DNA of 64,000 bases. Origin: Diplonema papillatum. Its lineage: Eukaryota > Euglenozoa > Diplonemea > Diplonemida > Diplonemidae. The notes under the pieces are model-generated. The model was not told the DNA's origin and ran no database searches. It saw only the letters and a list, made by a program, of their open reading frames with translations. Location of the stretch: assembly GCA_030068145.1 (NCBI GenBank), contig JAPJBO010000038.1:237001-301000 (forward strand), read 5' to 3'. A program made the position numbers and the translations under genes. Below, piece after piece: positions 54,231 to 63,415 of this stretch (positions within the stretch are counted from its first letter, which is position 1; every line of letters begins with the position of its first letter).

Positions 54231-54607
54231 GGCATGCACAGCTCCTACTACATGCGAATCATAGGGCCCCTCGCTCCACCGTAGCCCGGCGATGCACAAC
54301 TCCTACTACATGCGAATCATAGGGCCCCTCGCTCCACCGTAGCCCGGCGATGCATGGCTCCTACTACATGCGAATCATAGGGCCCCTCGCTCCACCGTAG
54401 CCCGGCGATGCACAACTCCTACTACATGCGAATCATAGGGCCCCTCGCTCCACCGTAGCCCGGCGATGCATGGCTCCTACTACATGCGAATCATAGGGCC
54501 CCTCGCTCCACCGTAGCCCGGCGATGCACAACTCCTACTACATGCGAATCATAGGGCCCCTCGCTCCACCGTAGACTGGCGATGCACGGCTCCTACTGTA
54601 TGAGAAT
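54231..54607 (+). repeat. minisatellite, ~7 copies of 58 bp
   Basis: The unit holds CTACTACATGCGAATCATAG and CCCCTCGCTCCACCGTAGCC. Two versions alternate strictly in the middle copies, one with GCACAACTCC and one with GCATGGCTCC, so the array was amplified as pairs. Confidence 0.9.
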
Positions 54608-55254
54608 GGATACCGGGGTCCCGCTTGGTGTTCTTTTTGGACGGGCTGCCGCCCGTTCTTCGGCTCGCATCCCGTTCTTCGAATCCAAGCTAAGCCGGTG
54701 CATCCCATCCTGAAAGAGCGGCCGCTGCAGGAACCGAGAGACGCAGCAACACCATCCCCTCCTTTTTTTCTGCGAACGCAACTGTACACTGGTGCACAAG
54801 GGAAAGGCCTCCCCGGCGGCACTGGCAGAGCCATGACGGGGCCTACGGGTCAGGTGGCTACTGAACGTCTGGCTCACCGCGTTTGCGCTGATCACGGGCC
54901 TGTCAAGAGACGGTTAGCCACAGGGCAGGGCGGATGGGTTTGTTGACAAATTCAGTTGTGCGCACGTGTGTAGTCCCTACTTGATGGGTATGATACGCCA
55001 CGCTGCCATCCGTCTCTTGTTGATGGGTATGATACGCCACGCTGCCATCCGTCTCTTGTTAATAGTGACCAACACGCGTTTTGTTACCATACCACCCCCG
55101 ACTCATGCTGTGCTTGGCCGTTTCGCTCTTGCCGCCGGGGCGACTTCGTATTCTTCTTCATCATCTTCTTATTCTTCAGAATCCAAACAATTCGTTCCCT
55201 CTCCCCACTTTTTACTTGACGAAGGAAGGATGCGACGAACAATGAAACCAGAAA
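54608..55254. other. no gene; 39-bp tandem duplication
   Basis: TGATGGGTATGATACGCCAC and the following 19 bases occur twice in tandem at 54980-55058. No frame with a domain. GCTAAGCCGGTGCATCCC near 54690 resembles an isolated family C end. Confidence 0.4.
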
Positions 55255-55388
55255 GTTGAGCCGGGCCGTCCCTATCTCTTGAAACTGCATCGAAGTGCCT
55301 GCCGCTTCTTATCACAGTGAATCACGGTCCAAACACGGTCTAACAGGACCATCCCTAGTCCCCAGAGCTGGGGGATGGACCGGCTCAG
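55255..55388. mobile_element. MITE family C, copy 5
   Basis: A compact copy with both ends: GTTGAGCCGGGCCGTCCC and GGGGATGGACCGGCTC. Confidence 0.7.
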
Positions 55389-55529
55389 AAAGTTGTGATA
55401 GCACCGGAACACCGGACCGAAAAGTCCCCGTCCGAAGGACCCACTGATGAGCTCTAACTCTGGGTTTCACGAGTCCTGCCTAAATTATTGTTAATGACTA
55501 AGATTTTTTAAGAGTCCCTCTGTACTGAC

Positions 55530-55862
55530 GGGAACATTTCCGGAACAACGGTTGCACATGAAAGGGAAAACGAAGCAACAAAAAAGTGCTAATACAGGAA
55601 ACCCCCCCGAGAGGTTTATATTACCCTGTACACGCGAAGAACAACACGCTGCCCTCACTGTATCTCACGCATTCCTCTAGACTGGGTTCTCGCTTAGAGG
55701 CGTTCAGCCATAATCCATCCAGTGGTAGCATTACGGCACTGTCCGATCGAACAACCGTAGGTACCAGGGACTAGAAACGGGAGTTCCTCTCGTACTCCCC
55801 CGTATTGCTGTCGGAATGCGCTGGTTCGCTTATCAGTGCAAGCCCCAACTCCGGAAATGTTC
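55530..55862. mobile_element. MITE family B, copy 3, carrying an rRNA piece
   Basis: The left part (GGAACATTTCCGGAACAACG to TACACGCGAAGAACAA) and right part (TTATCAGTGCAAGCCCCAAC to TCCGGAAATGTTCC) match copies 1 and 2. Their ~60-bp centre is replaced by about 170 bp containing an antisense piece of large-subunit rRNA. Confidence 0.75.
55672..55798 (-). rRNA. fragment of large-subunit (28S-type) rRNA, antisense
   Basis: The minus strand contains AGTACGAGAGGAAC (55783-55796), the sarcin-ricin loop of eukaryotic LSU rRNA. At the expected distance it also contains the conserved GGATTATGGCTGAACGCCTC segment (around 55700-55720). Only ~125 nt are present, and the part between the two motifs is divergent. 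It is a captured or retroposed fragment inside a MITE and not a working rRNA gene. Confidence 0.8.
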
Positions 55863-56152
55863 CTCCCCACTGCGTATTGTCAGGACCAGAGGCAGTCGCC
55901 CCCTCCTCTCCTCACACCCGTGCGATTGGGGAAAAGTGGTCCGTGGTGCTGGCACGCGGGCAACCTTCTCCCGCCAACCAATTCTCCGTTCTCTTCCTCT
56001 TAGTTTCCGAGGGGCGGGCGGTCGTGCGGTGCTTCTTTTTCTTGAGTGGGGCGATGAACACGCGGTCTTGCCTCACGGGGTTTCATTTGTCGCAAAAGAA
56101 CCCCCGTGCGGAAGCGGGCGGTGTCCACACGCTGCACTAAGTATTGAGTAAG

Positions 56153-56324
56153 TTAACGGGGGGGGGTCGAATAATAACACCTGTGTTATTATTCGATTTG
56201 TCGAATACTAAAAAAAGTTCCGGGTAGCCGAACAGTAGCGGGATCAAGTAGTGGTAGTGTTTTTAGACAACCAGACGTGTGTCAAAGAACTGTTATTATT
56301 CGACCCCCCCCCCCCCCTTTATTT
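56153..56324. mobile_element. inverted-repeat element with poly-G/C ends
   Basis: Left GGGGGGGTCGAATAATAACA and right TGTTATTATTCGACCCCCCC are perfect inverted repeats. Just inside the left end the same motif is mirrored once more (TCGAATAATAACA, CCTG, TGTTATTATTCGA), giving three arms that can pair in two ways. Confidence 0.75.
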
Positions 56325-56545
56325 TGAGTAACATGAACCACATGGATTAGTGGGCCAACCAATTCACCTACTCCCAAGCAAGCATCTCGCGCTCTTCAAA
56401 CCCAAGAAACATTTTCCACCCTAAAAGCGACCTGGGCTCGATTACGCGGCGATTGCAGATGCAGATCGCCACAGATTCTTTGCACTTACAATATTACGTG
56501 GCGATTACACTCGATTACGTTCTACAAGATTACGTACGAAACTGG

Positions 56546-56726
56546 GGCATCAGGACACCTTTTCCAGGTGGGCTAGCGTCACCTCCTCGATGCAAGCTAG
56601 TTGCCTGTTGGATGCGGGCAACTGCACCTTTGTACCACCGACACCCTCTGGGTGCTTCCAGGTTACGCGCAATCGGGGGTTTGAAACATGATTCATATCA
56701 AAAGCCCGCACCCACGCGGCGTTGGC
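56546..56726. repeat. repeat D, copy 2
   Basis: Counterpart of 11648-11828, here not nested in a family C element. Confidence 0.7.
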
Positions 56727-57607
56727 CATGGCTGGTCTTTGTAGGGGCTGCCTTGATGTTACTGTAGTCAAACTCACACTAATCTGATACCCCCGAAAAC
56801 CGAAGTAACGAAGTACGCAAGAACTCCGCACAAACTACGCAATACGGGGTAGGGCTACATTTCGATACTCCCTATGCAGCTGATGGCTAACTGAGTGTCT
56901 AAACGGTCCTGACAGGGCTTATATAACTTGCCACTGCGGCAAAAGAAAGTCCAATACACTTATACAATGTAGCCCTCTCCGTACAAACCCCGCACGAACA
57001 CGCAGGAACTACGCAGTCGTCGCAGGTGGCACAAAACGTAGGAGCCCGTGCGGCAGGGAGTGGAGACGAGGTGATGCAAGACGAAGGGGAAGCGCGAAGC
57101 CCCCAGCCCGGACGGACCAACAAGACGCAGGACCAGGCGACCAAAAGAAGGAGGGGGACGCGACCCAGAGACCCGGGCTAAGTAGCTTGGAACTAGTGTG
57201 ATGGACCTTTCTTCGGAGGGGCTCACGCACTCAAAGATCGACTTATACGCAGGAACTACGCAATACGGGGTTTTCGGGGGGTAATCTGAAACTACGAAAC
57301 TCGATTACGTTCTTCGGGCTCGACAATGCCGGGCGATGCAGTTCCCATGCACTTTCTCGTAGGTCAGGTTACTTTATGACGTCGTCATCTGCAATCGCGC
57401 CGCCACGATCGAGTTCACGTGGACTGAGCTGGGGAGTAGGTCTTATTGCTAAAAGACTAAAAAATGATGTAGACAGCGTACTTGGTAGTTGATAAGTATT
57501 CCTAACCTGAAAATGGAAAAAAAAAAAAAAAAAAAAAAACACGTGGGGAAACGATCATCTAGCAAGCACAAACAAATCGCAGCGCCGGCCTTTCCTTATT
57601 CTGAAGA
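56727..57607. other. no gene; short charged frame; poly(A) tract
   Basis: 56973-57182 is open without an ATG at its start (QTPHEHAGTTQSSQVAQN, ending in a basic KRRRGTRPRDPG) and may be a coding relic. 57465-57515 is the inverse of 35753-35803 and runs into a ~25-bp poly(A) at 57516, as a retroposon tail would. Confidence 0.4.
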
Positions 57608-57840
57608 AGCCGATGCTTCGTAAAAAACTTGAGGGACCGCCAGCTGCAATCAAACTCACAAAAGGGTGGAAAACAAGCTGTGTAGCCTACACGAACCACG
57701 GATAAACCCGGGTTCAGTGCCGAGCGTAGCAACAACAAAGAAAAAAATACCCATTTTCTTTTGCGTTCGTTGCTTCCCCTCCCCGCCCACCCAGCCTCCG
57801 TCGAAATAGGCACCGAGCGGCCTCTCCGCGTGCTGTTCTT
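57608..57840. mobile_element. MITE family A, divergent copy
   Basis: Keeps the order of family A (AAACTTGAGGGACCGCCAGC, GTAGCCTACACGAACCACGG, CGGGTTCAGTGCCGAGCGTA) but differs at many sites. The oldest-looking copy. Confidence 0.55.
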
Positions 57841-57848
57841 TTGTTGCA

Positions 57849-57965
57849 TAAGCACCCGCTTTGTCGGAAATACTTGAGGAGGCTGCTAGTTGCGAAAGAT
57901 CAAAGGAGGTAAATGTGCCGTAGCCCACACGAAACACAGGTGAATCCGGGTTTAGTGGCGGGGTC
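57849..57965. mobile_element. MITE family A, left half
   Basis: Leader AAGCACCCGCTTTGTCGG, then AAATACTTGAGGAGGCTGC and the body to GGGTTTAGTGGCGGG. The right half is missing. It directly follows the divergent copy. Confidence 0.65.
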
Positions 57966-58321
57966 GAGCGCTTATGTATAAGCGGCATCCCTGAGTTTGT
58001 TATTAGTGGATTATAATCCAGTAAGAATCCACTTTGTCGCTTCTGGCCACTGGCATGAATTTCATAGGGGACCCTTTCACAAAAAGTTCCCCTCAGGGAA
58101 AGTGACTATTTTGAGCTGTTTGAGTTCATTGAAACCATCAAAAGTGAGTTCAGGTCATAGATGAGAATTCCCTCAACCCTTGTTTACCACTTACCAGAAT
58201 CAAACAATTCCAAGGCCGACACTACGTCGCCGTCGCGATCCCCCCAGGGGTTTATATACCCATAGCGAGCTTGGTCAGCTGGCCAAGTTTTCTGTACAAA
58301 CGCCGAAAAAAACTTGGTCCT
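57966..58321. other. no gene recognised
   Basis: Contains a small inverted repeat near 57998-58035 (AGTGGATTATAATCC with AATCCACTT). Nothing else is supported. Confidence 0.35.
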
Positions 58322-58988
58322 CATAGATGGCCGTTATATAACGTTATATAACGTTATATAACGTTATTCCCGGAGTTATTTGTTACCCCCCCCCTAAATC
58401 CAGAAAAACCGTTATTGACCGTTATAAAACCGTTATTTGCCATTTTTGGTCGAAAAATAACGTTATTTGACCGTTATAACGTTATTATAACGTTATTTTC
58501 GTCGCATGATACCGTTGTAGGGAGAAATCTGTAGGGGAGACCCCTCGCAAATTTTTTTTTCTCCCTGTGGCGAGTGAAATCGCGCGTTTTCAGCTCGTTT
58601 TGAGGCAAATCCGGTAGTGTTTGACGCTCAGTGCTCAAAGATCTGTGAAGAAGACCCCTCCTGTGAACGTTCCAGTCAAGCACCGTCTGCTAAAAAACGG
58701 AGGTCGAAGGTACTACCAAAATAGGCCAAAATCTGAGAAAATCGGCAAAAATGGCCAAAAACCACCAAATATGGCCAGAAATCTGGAATAAGGGTAAAAA
58801 TGGCCGAAATCTGGAAAAATCGGCAAAAAATGGCCAAAATCTGAAAATTCCCAAAAACCGTTATTTGCGTTATTTTTTCCGTTATTTTGCGTTTTCGACC
58901 GTTATATAACGTTATATAACGTTATATAACGTTATGACCGTTATAACGTTATATAACGTTATATAACGTTATCAACCGGCCATCTATG
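58322..58988. mobile_element. 667-bp element with CATAGATGGCCG ends and ATATAACGT arrays
   Basis: The 12-bp ends CATAGATGGCCG and CGGCCATCTATG are perfect inverted repeats. Inside each end, tandem TTATATAACG units form self-complementary arrays (58333-58375, 58440-58500, 58860-58972). The middle holds irregular GGCCAAAATCTGAGAAAATC-type repeats. No gene is seen. Confidence 0.75.
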
Positions 58989-59074
58989 GGTCCTCCTCAA
59001 AAAAGAACGTCGCCACGATCCAGTTCATGCGGAGTTAGCGGGGGGGGGGGGGGGGAGTCAGTGATGATAAAATT

Positions 59075-59155
59075 CCAAATTTTTTTCAAAAAAATCAAAA
59101 AAATCAAAAAAATCAAAAAAATCCAAAAAATTCAAAAAATTCAAAAAATTCAAAG
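59075..59155 (+). repeat. AT-rich tandem repeat (CAAAAAAAT type)
   Basis: About nine copies of TCAAAAAAA shifting to TTCAAAAAA. A frame of Lys-Ile repeats through it is not taken as a gene. Confidence 0.85.
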
Positions 59156-59171
59156 TGTCACCAATACCTCA

Positions 59172-59352
59172 GTGCCGTAGTAAAGTTCGGGTGAAGCTAA
59201 GTTCGGGCGAAGCCAAGCCAAGTTCGGACGAAAGCAAAGTTCGGGTGAAGCTAAGTTGTGGTGAAGCAAAGTTCGGGAGAAGCCAAGTTCGGGCGATGCT
59301 AAGTTCTGCCTCGAAAGCATAGTGGTGAAGCAAAGTTCGGGCGATGCTTAGT
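59172..59352 (+). repeat. degenerate tandem repeat (AGTTCGGGTGAAGCTAA type), second cluster
   Basis: Same family as 17448-17660, with units AAGTTCGGGCGAAGCCAAG, AAAGTTCGGGTGAAGCTAAG and variants. Confidence 0.8.
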
Positions 59353-59489
59353 ACTGGTAGACTGACTCAAATTTCCCGGGGTGACCAATAGCCGTGAGAC
59401 ATTGAGAAACTCTGCAAAAAACGCAAATTTCGGGCACATACGACCCCGAAAACCAACAAATTCCAAAACCCTTTTCCGACTGGAAAAGT

Positions 59490-59562
59490 GTCCTCGGCCG
59501 GGTTCGAACCCGGGCCTCCAGACCTGAAATCTAGATGCAAATAGCCCTTTTCAATCACGGGG
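59490..59562 (-). pseudogene. tRNA-like relic
   Basis: On the minus strand an anticodon-type arm (CTAGA, loop TTTCAGG, TCTGG) is followed by AGGCC and a GGGTTCGAACCC arm, then GGCCGAGGACA and a T run. The loop would give anticodon UCA, which reads UGA, and the layout resembles tRNA-Trp. The T-arm loop is one base short of standard and the 5' acceptor strand does not pair. It is therefore a relic or a tRNA-derived repeat. Confidence 0.35.
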
Positions 59563-59691
59563 CAAAAAAAACCGGAGCCGTGGGAATTGACTACTTACTA
59601 GAATCTCACTATAAAAAAGTGCCCCCGGGCTTCGCCCGCGGACCCCCGGACTAGAGCTATTAGCATACCTCTAGTCTCGGAAGATCTTGTA

Positions 59692-60366
59692 TTAACATAG
59701 ATGGACGCCCACCTTAGGCGCGTGAATTCGGTAGGCGCTTCGTAGGCGCTTCGTAGGCGCTTCGTAGGCGCTTTTCCGCGGGAAAAGCGCCTACCATGCG
59801 CCTACCGCCTACCTGTGCCTACCACAAAATCCCAGGTTTTGGGTCGAACAAATGCAAGTTGTCAAGAACAAAAAACAGATAGACGGCAGCGTACTGTCCT
59901 CACTCCCGTCAGATGAGCAAAACAGGGTTGAAGGAAGTGCGCACAAACACCCCACCCGTATTGCAATACGACATAGTTGCGGATATTCAACCTGCGCAAA
60001 CCATAAGCAGCACCACAAATTCACGAAAAGAGACGGTCAGACGGTACCAAGAAGACAGACAGTCACCTACTGCGGCACCATACTGAGGAGGGCCTACCGT
60101 AAGTAAGGTATGTGGACAATGACCGACACCACCAATGACCAACAACTGAGGTACCTACCGATCCTCTGACCTCGTGTAACCACCACTCTTACGACACTCG
60201 GAGCACAAAGCATATCTTCCCATAACGACGAAGGTCACCGGAGACTTTAAAACCGGAGTTTCAAGCGAACATTCACTCTAAACAAAGGAAGCGCCAGACC
60301 CGTTTTTGGAAAAGCGAAAAGCGCCGACCTCCCACTACGTGCCTACGGTAGGCGTCCATGTATTAA
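59692..60366. mobile_element. TTAA-flanked inverted-repeat element containing repeat J
   Basis: Left TTAACATAGATGGACGCCCA and right, read in reverse, TTAATACATGGACGCCTACC are imperfect inverted repeats of ~30 bp starting at TTAA. TTAA is the target of piggyBac-type transposons, but no transposase is present. Near the left end GTAGGCGCTTC is repeated four times and mirrored. A repeat J copy (59958-60288) fills most of the inside and was probably inserted later. Confidence 0.6.
59958..60288 (+). repeat. dispersed repeat J with tail module K, copy 2
   Basis: Counterpart of 15245-15570; ends in the K module (CACCGGAGACTTTAAAACCG, GTTTCAAGCGAAC). Confidence 0.75.
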
Positions 60367-60747
60367 ACGACGCATAAAAGCGTCCTTCGTCCTTAAGTGG
60401 TTAACGAGCCCAGCTTAACCCCCGTACCACCAACGAAGGAAAAAAGGATATAATTCCAGAGGGCCCGGCCCCTGTGGAGTGCTGTACTCCCTTTTTTCTC
60501 TGTGTCTCCCTTTTTTTGAGACTTGATGCTTCTTTCATCAAGCATGCGCGAGAGGCAGCGTTGCGACGGTGGAGCCCAGCCTCAGTTGTCGGCGTAGAAC
60601 GCGGGTGTTGCAACCGCTTTTTCGGTGCGCGTTCTCGCGCGCTTCGGGTGTAGCAGCACACCTGTGCATTCACACGCGTTATTAGTGCAAGCACGCCGGT
60701 ACACCCTGTTTTAACTCTCCAGCATCCGCGACTTGGCTACACAGCAC

Positions 60748-60923
60748 GGTGCACTAGTCATGCCATTTATAAGTCACTTACTACTGATCTTACTAGTCAT
60801 AATGTAAAAAAGTACGCCTCATATAAAGGGATTCACAAAAGCAGCAGTAGTCACTAGTAAGAAACGTCTAATCAGTAGTAATATGACTAGTCAGAACACT
60901 GTTTTTCCTATGACTAGTGCACC
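60748..60923. mobile_element. MITE with GGTGCACTAGTCAT ends
   Basis: 176 bp with perfect 14-bp inverted ends GGTGCACTAGTCAT and ATGACTAGTGCACC. Several further ACTAGT motifs lie inside. The end equals the 3' boundary of the tyrosine-recombinase element (GGTGCACTAGT at 44327), which suggests a relationship. Confidence 0.75.
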
Positions 60924-62286
60924 GTGTGTGCCCCACACACACGTGCGCGCCGCAGTGTGTGGAGAGAGTGACGCAGCCGTGATCAATATGGTCACGTGGC
61001 AACCTCTGCTCCACGCGGGCGCAGATCACACCCGATATACAATGGGGCGCGTCGAAGGAAGAAGGAAAATCAAGCGGTTCGAATCACCCTAATTCCCCCG
61101 TTTCCCCCACAACAGCCACGGCAAGCGCAGCGACCTCCGGACGCTGGTAGGCCGGCAGGTGCTCTTTCGGGCTTTGCCCACGAGACTGGAAGCCGTGTGC
61201 CGCCTTATAGATGGTAGGATGCCAGAAAATGAGGAGGGGGGGGGGGGTCTGGGACATATGTATCAAGTGGCAAGGTACGATTGTTGTGCACGGTCGAGGA
61301 TGCGCCTGTACCCTCCAGGACCCGTGTTCTGAGGTTGAATTGCGGCAACCCATCCGGAACGCCTTTTTTACGTGTTAACAATGCATTGTTGGTACTAGTA
61401 ATTAGTAGATGGCAGCGTACTACATGAAACTTACCAAAGCAGGTGAGTTCCGCTAGTGCGCACAAATAAAAAAAGAAGCGCAAGATACCCGCACCCTGGA
61501 CTTGACCCAGGTGAAGTGGAAAGACGTCCCCATTCCTGAAGAGCCTATCGGACCGAATAGGGCAAAGACCGCTAGTGCGCACAAACAAAAGAAAGCGCCT
61601 TTGGTCTGCCACACAGGGCCCACCCCCGAAGTGATTCCGAAGTGATTCCACTCTCCAAAACACACAAGGGGTGCAGACAATCGCTTTTCGGTGAGCTGAG
61701 ATGTGCGCCACGGACCCCCCTGCACGTATTACCCCTGATTCCGAAGCGATTCCACCCCTTTTGTGGCAGACCAGCCATACTAATTGTTTCAGTGCTAACA
61801 ATCTTGCGGGTTGCCCTTCAATGTTTTGAGCAGGCTAAAAACCCATTCATGAACGGTCACACGGAGACCCTAAACCCCCGGACTTTCAAGCGAACTTCAA
61901 GGCAGCGCGTGTTGGCGGTTGATCAATTTTTGCTAACCTGAAAACGATTCAGGGTACATACAAGTGGGAAAAACGATCAACCGGCGCGCGCACAAGCAAA
62001 ACGAAGTGCCTGACCTTCTTAGAACTCCCGTTTATTTTGGGTTTAGGTCCCCTGTTGGCTACATTACGCAGTCGCATACCCCTAGCTGCGCAGCATACGT
62101 ACTTTGCCGGGGAATATTCTGCTCTATAACCTCATCCCCCTCTTGGCATCGTCTCCGATACACCTGTTTCATTGACTCACCGTGGCTATTCGCTAGCAGT
62201 TGTTTGTTTTGAGAACCACACGGATTAGCATGCACTCACATTTGCAAGCATTGGTCCGTATCTCGGTCGAAAGGCTTATCCACCTT
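60924..62286. other. no gene; K module copy 8
   Basis: A K module lies at 61836-61892 (AACCCATTCATGAACGGTCA, CACGGAGACCCTAAACCCCC). CTAGTGCGCACAAA occurs twice, near 61453 and 61570. Frames have no recognisable domain. Confidence 0.4.
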
Positions 62287-62640
62287 ACCGTACATGGGTT
62301 TAGTAGTGGAGGGTTTTACCAGCGATCGGTCAAACTAGTGAAGTTTTCAGCCGATAATTAGTGAACATTTGACCGTTCACTAGTTGAAACGGGCCTTCTG
62401 AGTGGGTGCACTTGGCGGACTGGGGCAAGCCCTGGAATCCTTCACAACCACTTGGGTGGGTAGGAATGAAAGAAGACGACAAGAAACTGGCAACGGAGTG
62501 CCTGGGAACGTTACCCGGGCTAGCACGAAGGCGCTGAGGACCCCGTTTTCATTAAACTGAACGGTCAAATTAGTGAAGTTTCTGGCTGATTTTGGGGTTG
62601 GTGAACAGTTGACCCTTCACTAATAAACCCATTTACGGTA
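62287..62640. mobile_element. 354-bp inverted-repeat element
   Basis: Left TACCGTACATGGGTTTAGTA and right (reversed) TACCGTAAATGGGTTTATTA are inverted repeats of about 28 bp with four differences. Inside each end lies a direct repeat of ~60 bp (CGGTCAAACTAGTGAAGTTT / CGGTCAAATTAGTGAAGTTT). Non-coding. Confidence 0.7.
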
Positions 62641-62806
62641 TTCCGCAGGGGTTGAAGGCCAAGGGGTTCGTCGAGTTTGCACCATCCAAACTGCGCCCTT
62701 CTGGGGCGCGTAGTAGCTAGGGAGGTGCCGTTGCCATCCAACCAGGGCCCAACGACTACCCGCGTCCACCCGCCACCGATCTGCAGCGTGCGTGGGTCGA
62801 CTCACA

Positions 62807-62826
62807 ACACACACACACACACACAC
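62807..62826 (+). repeat. (CA)n microsatellite
   Basis: About ten CA units. Confidence 0.85.
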
Positions 62827-62921
62827 GACACCATGGGGTAAAACAAAAAGCAGTCATTTTTCAAGGACCGGAAAAAAAAAAAAAGTCGGAAACACAAAAA
62901 AAAAAGAAAGATTTTTTGTAT

Positions 62922-63070
62922 AAGCACCTGCTTTGTAGGAAATACTTGAGAAGGCTGCCAGCTGCGAAAGATCAAAAAGGAGGTACATGTGTTGTAGCCG
63001 TTGTAGTTGTATTGTTTCTCCCCCTCTAGCCTCCTTCGAAGTAAGCACAGGGCAGCCCCTCGAGTATTTC
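62922..63070. mobile_element. MITE family A, copy 7, internally deleted
   Basis: Leader AAGCACCTGCTTTGTAGG, left AAATACTTGAGAAGGCTGCC and right GGGCAGCCCCTCGAGTATTT. About 70 bp of the centre are missing. Confidence 0.75.
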
Positions 63071-63248
63071 TTACTCTGAAAGGGTGGTAAGAGAAAAAGC
63101 AAGCAATCAAAACTGAGCAAGGTCGCCAGACATCAGAACGACGTACATCGTCGACCGCACAAAAACCTCCTCAACCCAAAGGAAGTAAGAACGCATATTA
63201 CAGACCGATACGAGCTGCATGGCAACCCCTGCTCAACATGCATGCGCG

Positions 63249-63415
63249 TGGGGGGCCCAAGACTAAATTCAAAGCGATTTTCTTCTTGGTGTCGGTCGCA
63301 ACACTTACAAACATGGCTAGCCGTATTTAAGCATACCTACTACCCACATACCACCCGCCTCACAGCCTCAATGGTCAACCGGAGACCCTAAAACACCGAA
63401 CCTCTAAACCACAAT
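63249..63415 (+). repeat. dispersed repeat H with tail module K, copy 2
   Basis: Counterpart of 769-985: GTGGGGGGCCCAAGA, TTGGTGTCGGTC, ATGGCTAGCC, then CCGGAGACCCTAAAACACCG. Confidence 0.65.

Noticed and set aside
56973-57182. Charged 68-codon frame as a gene
   Set aside because: No ATG at the start and no recognisable domain; noted only as a possible relic.
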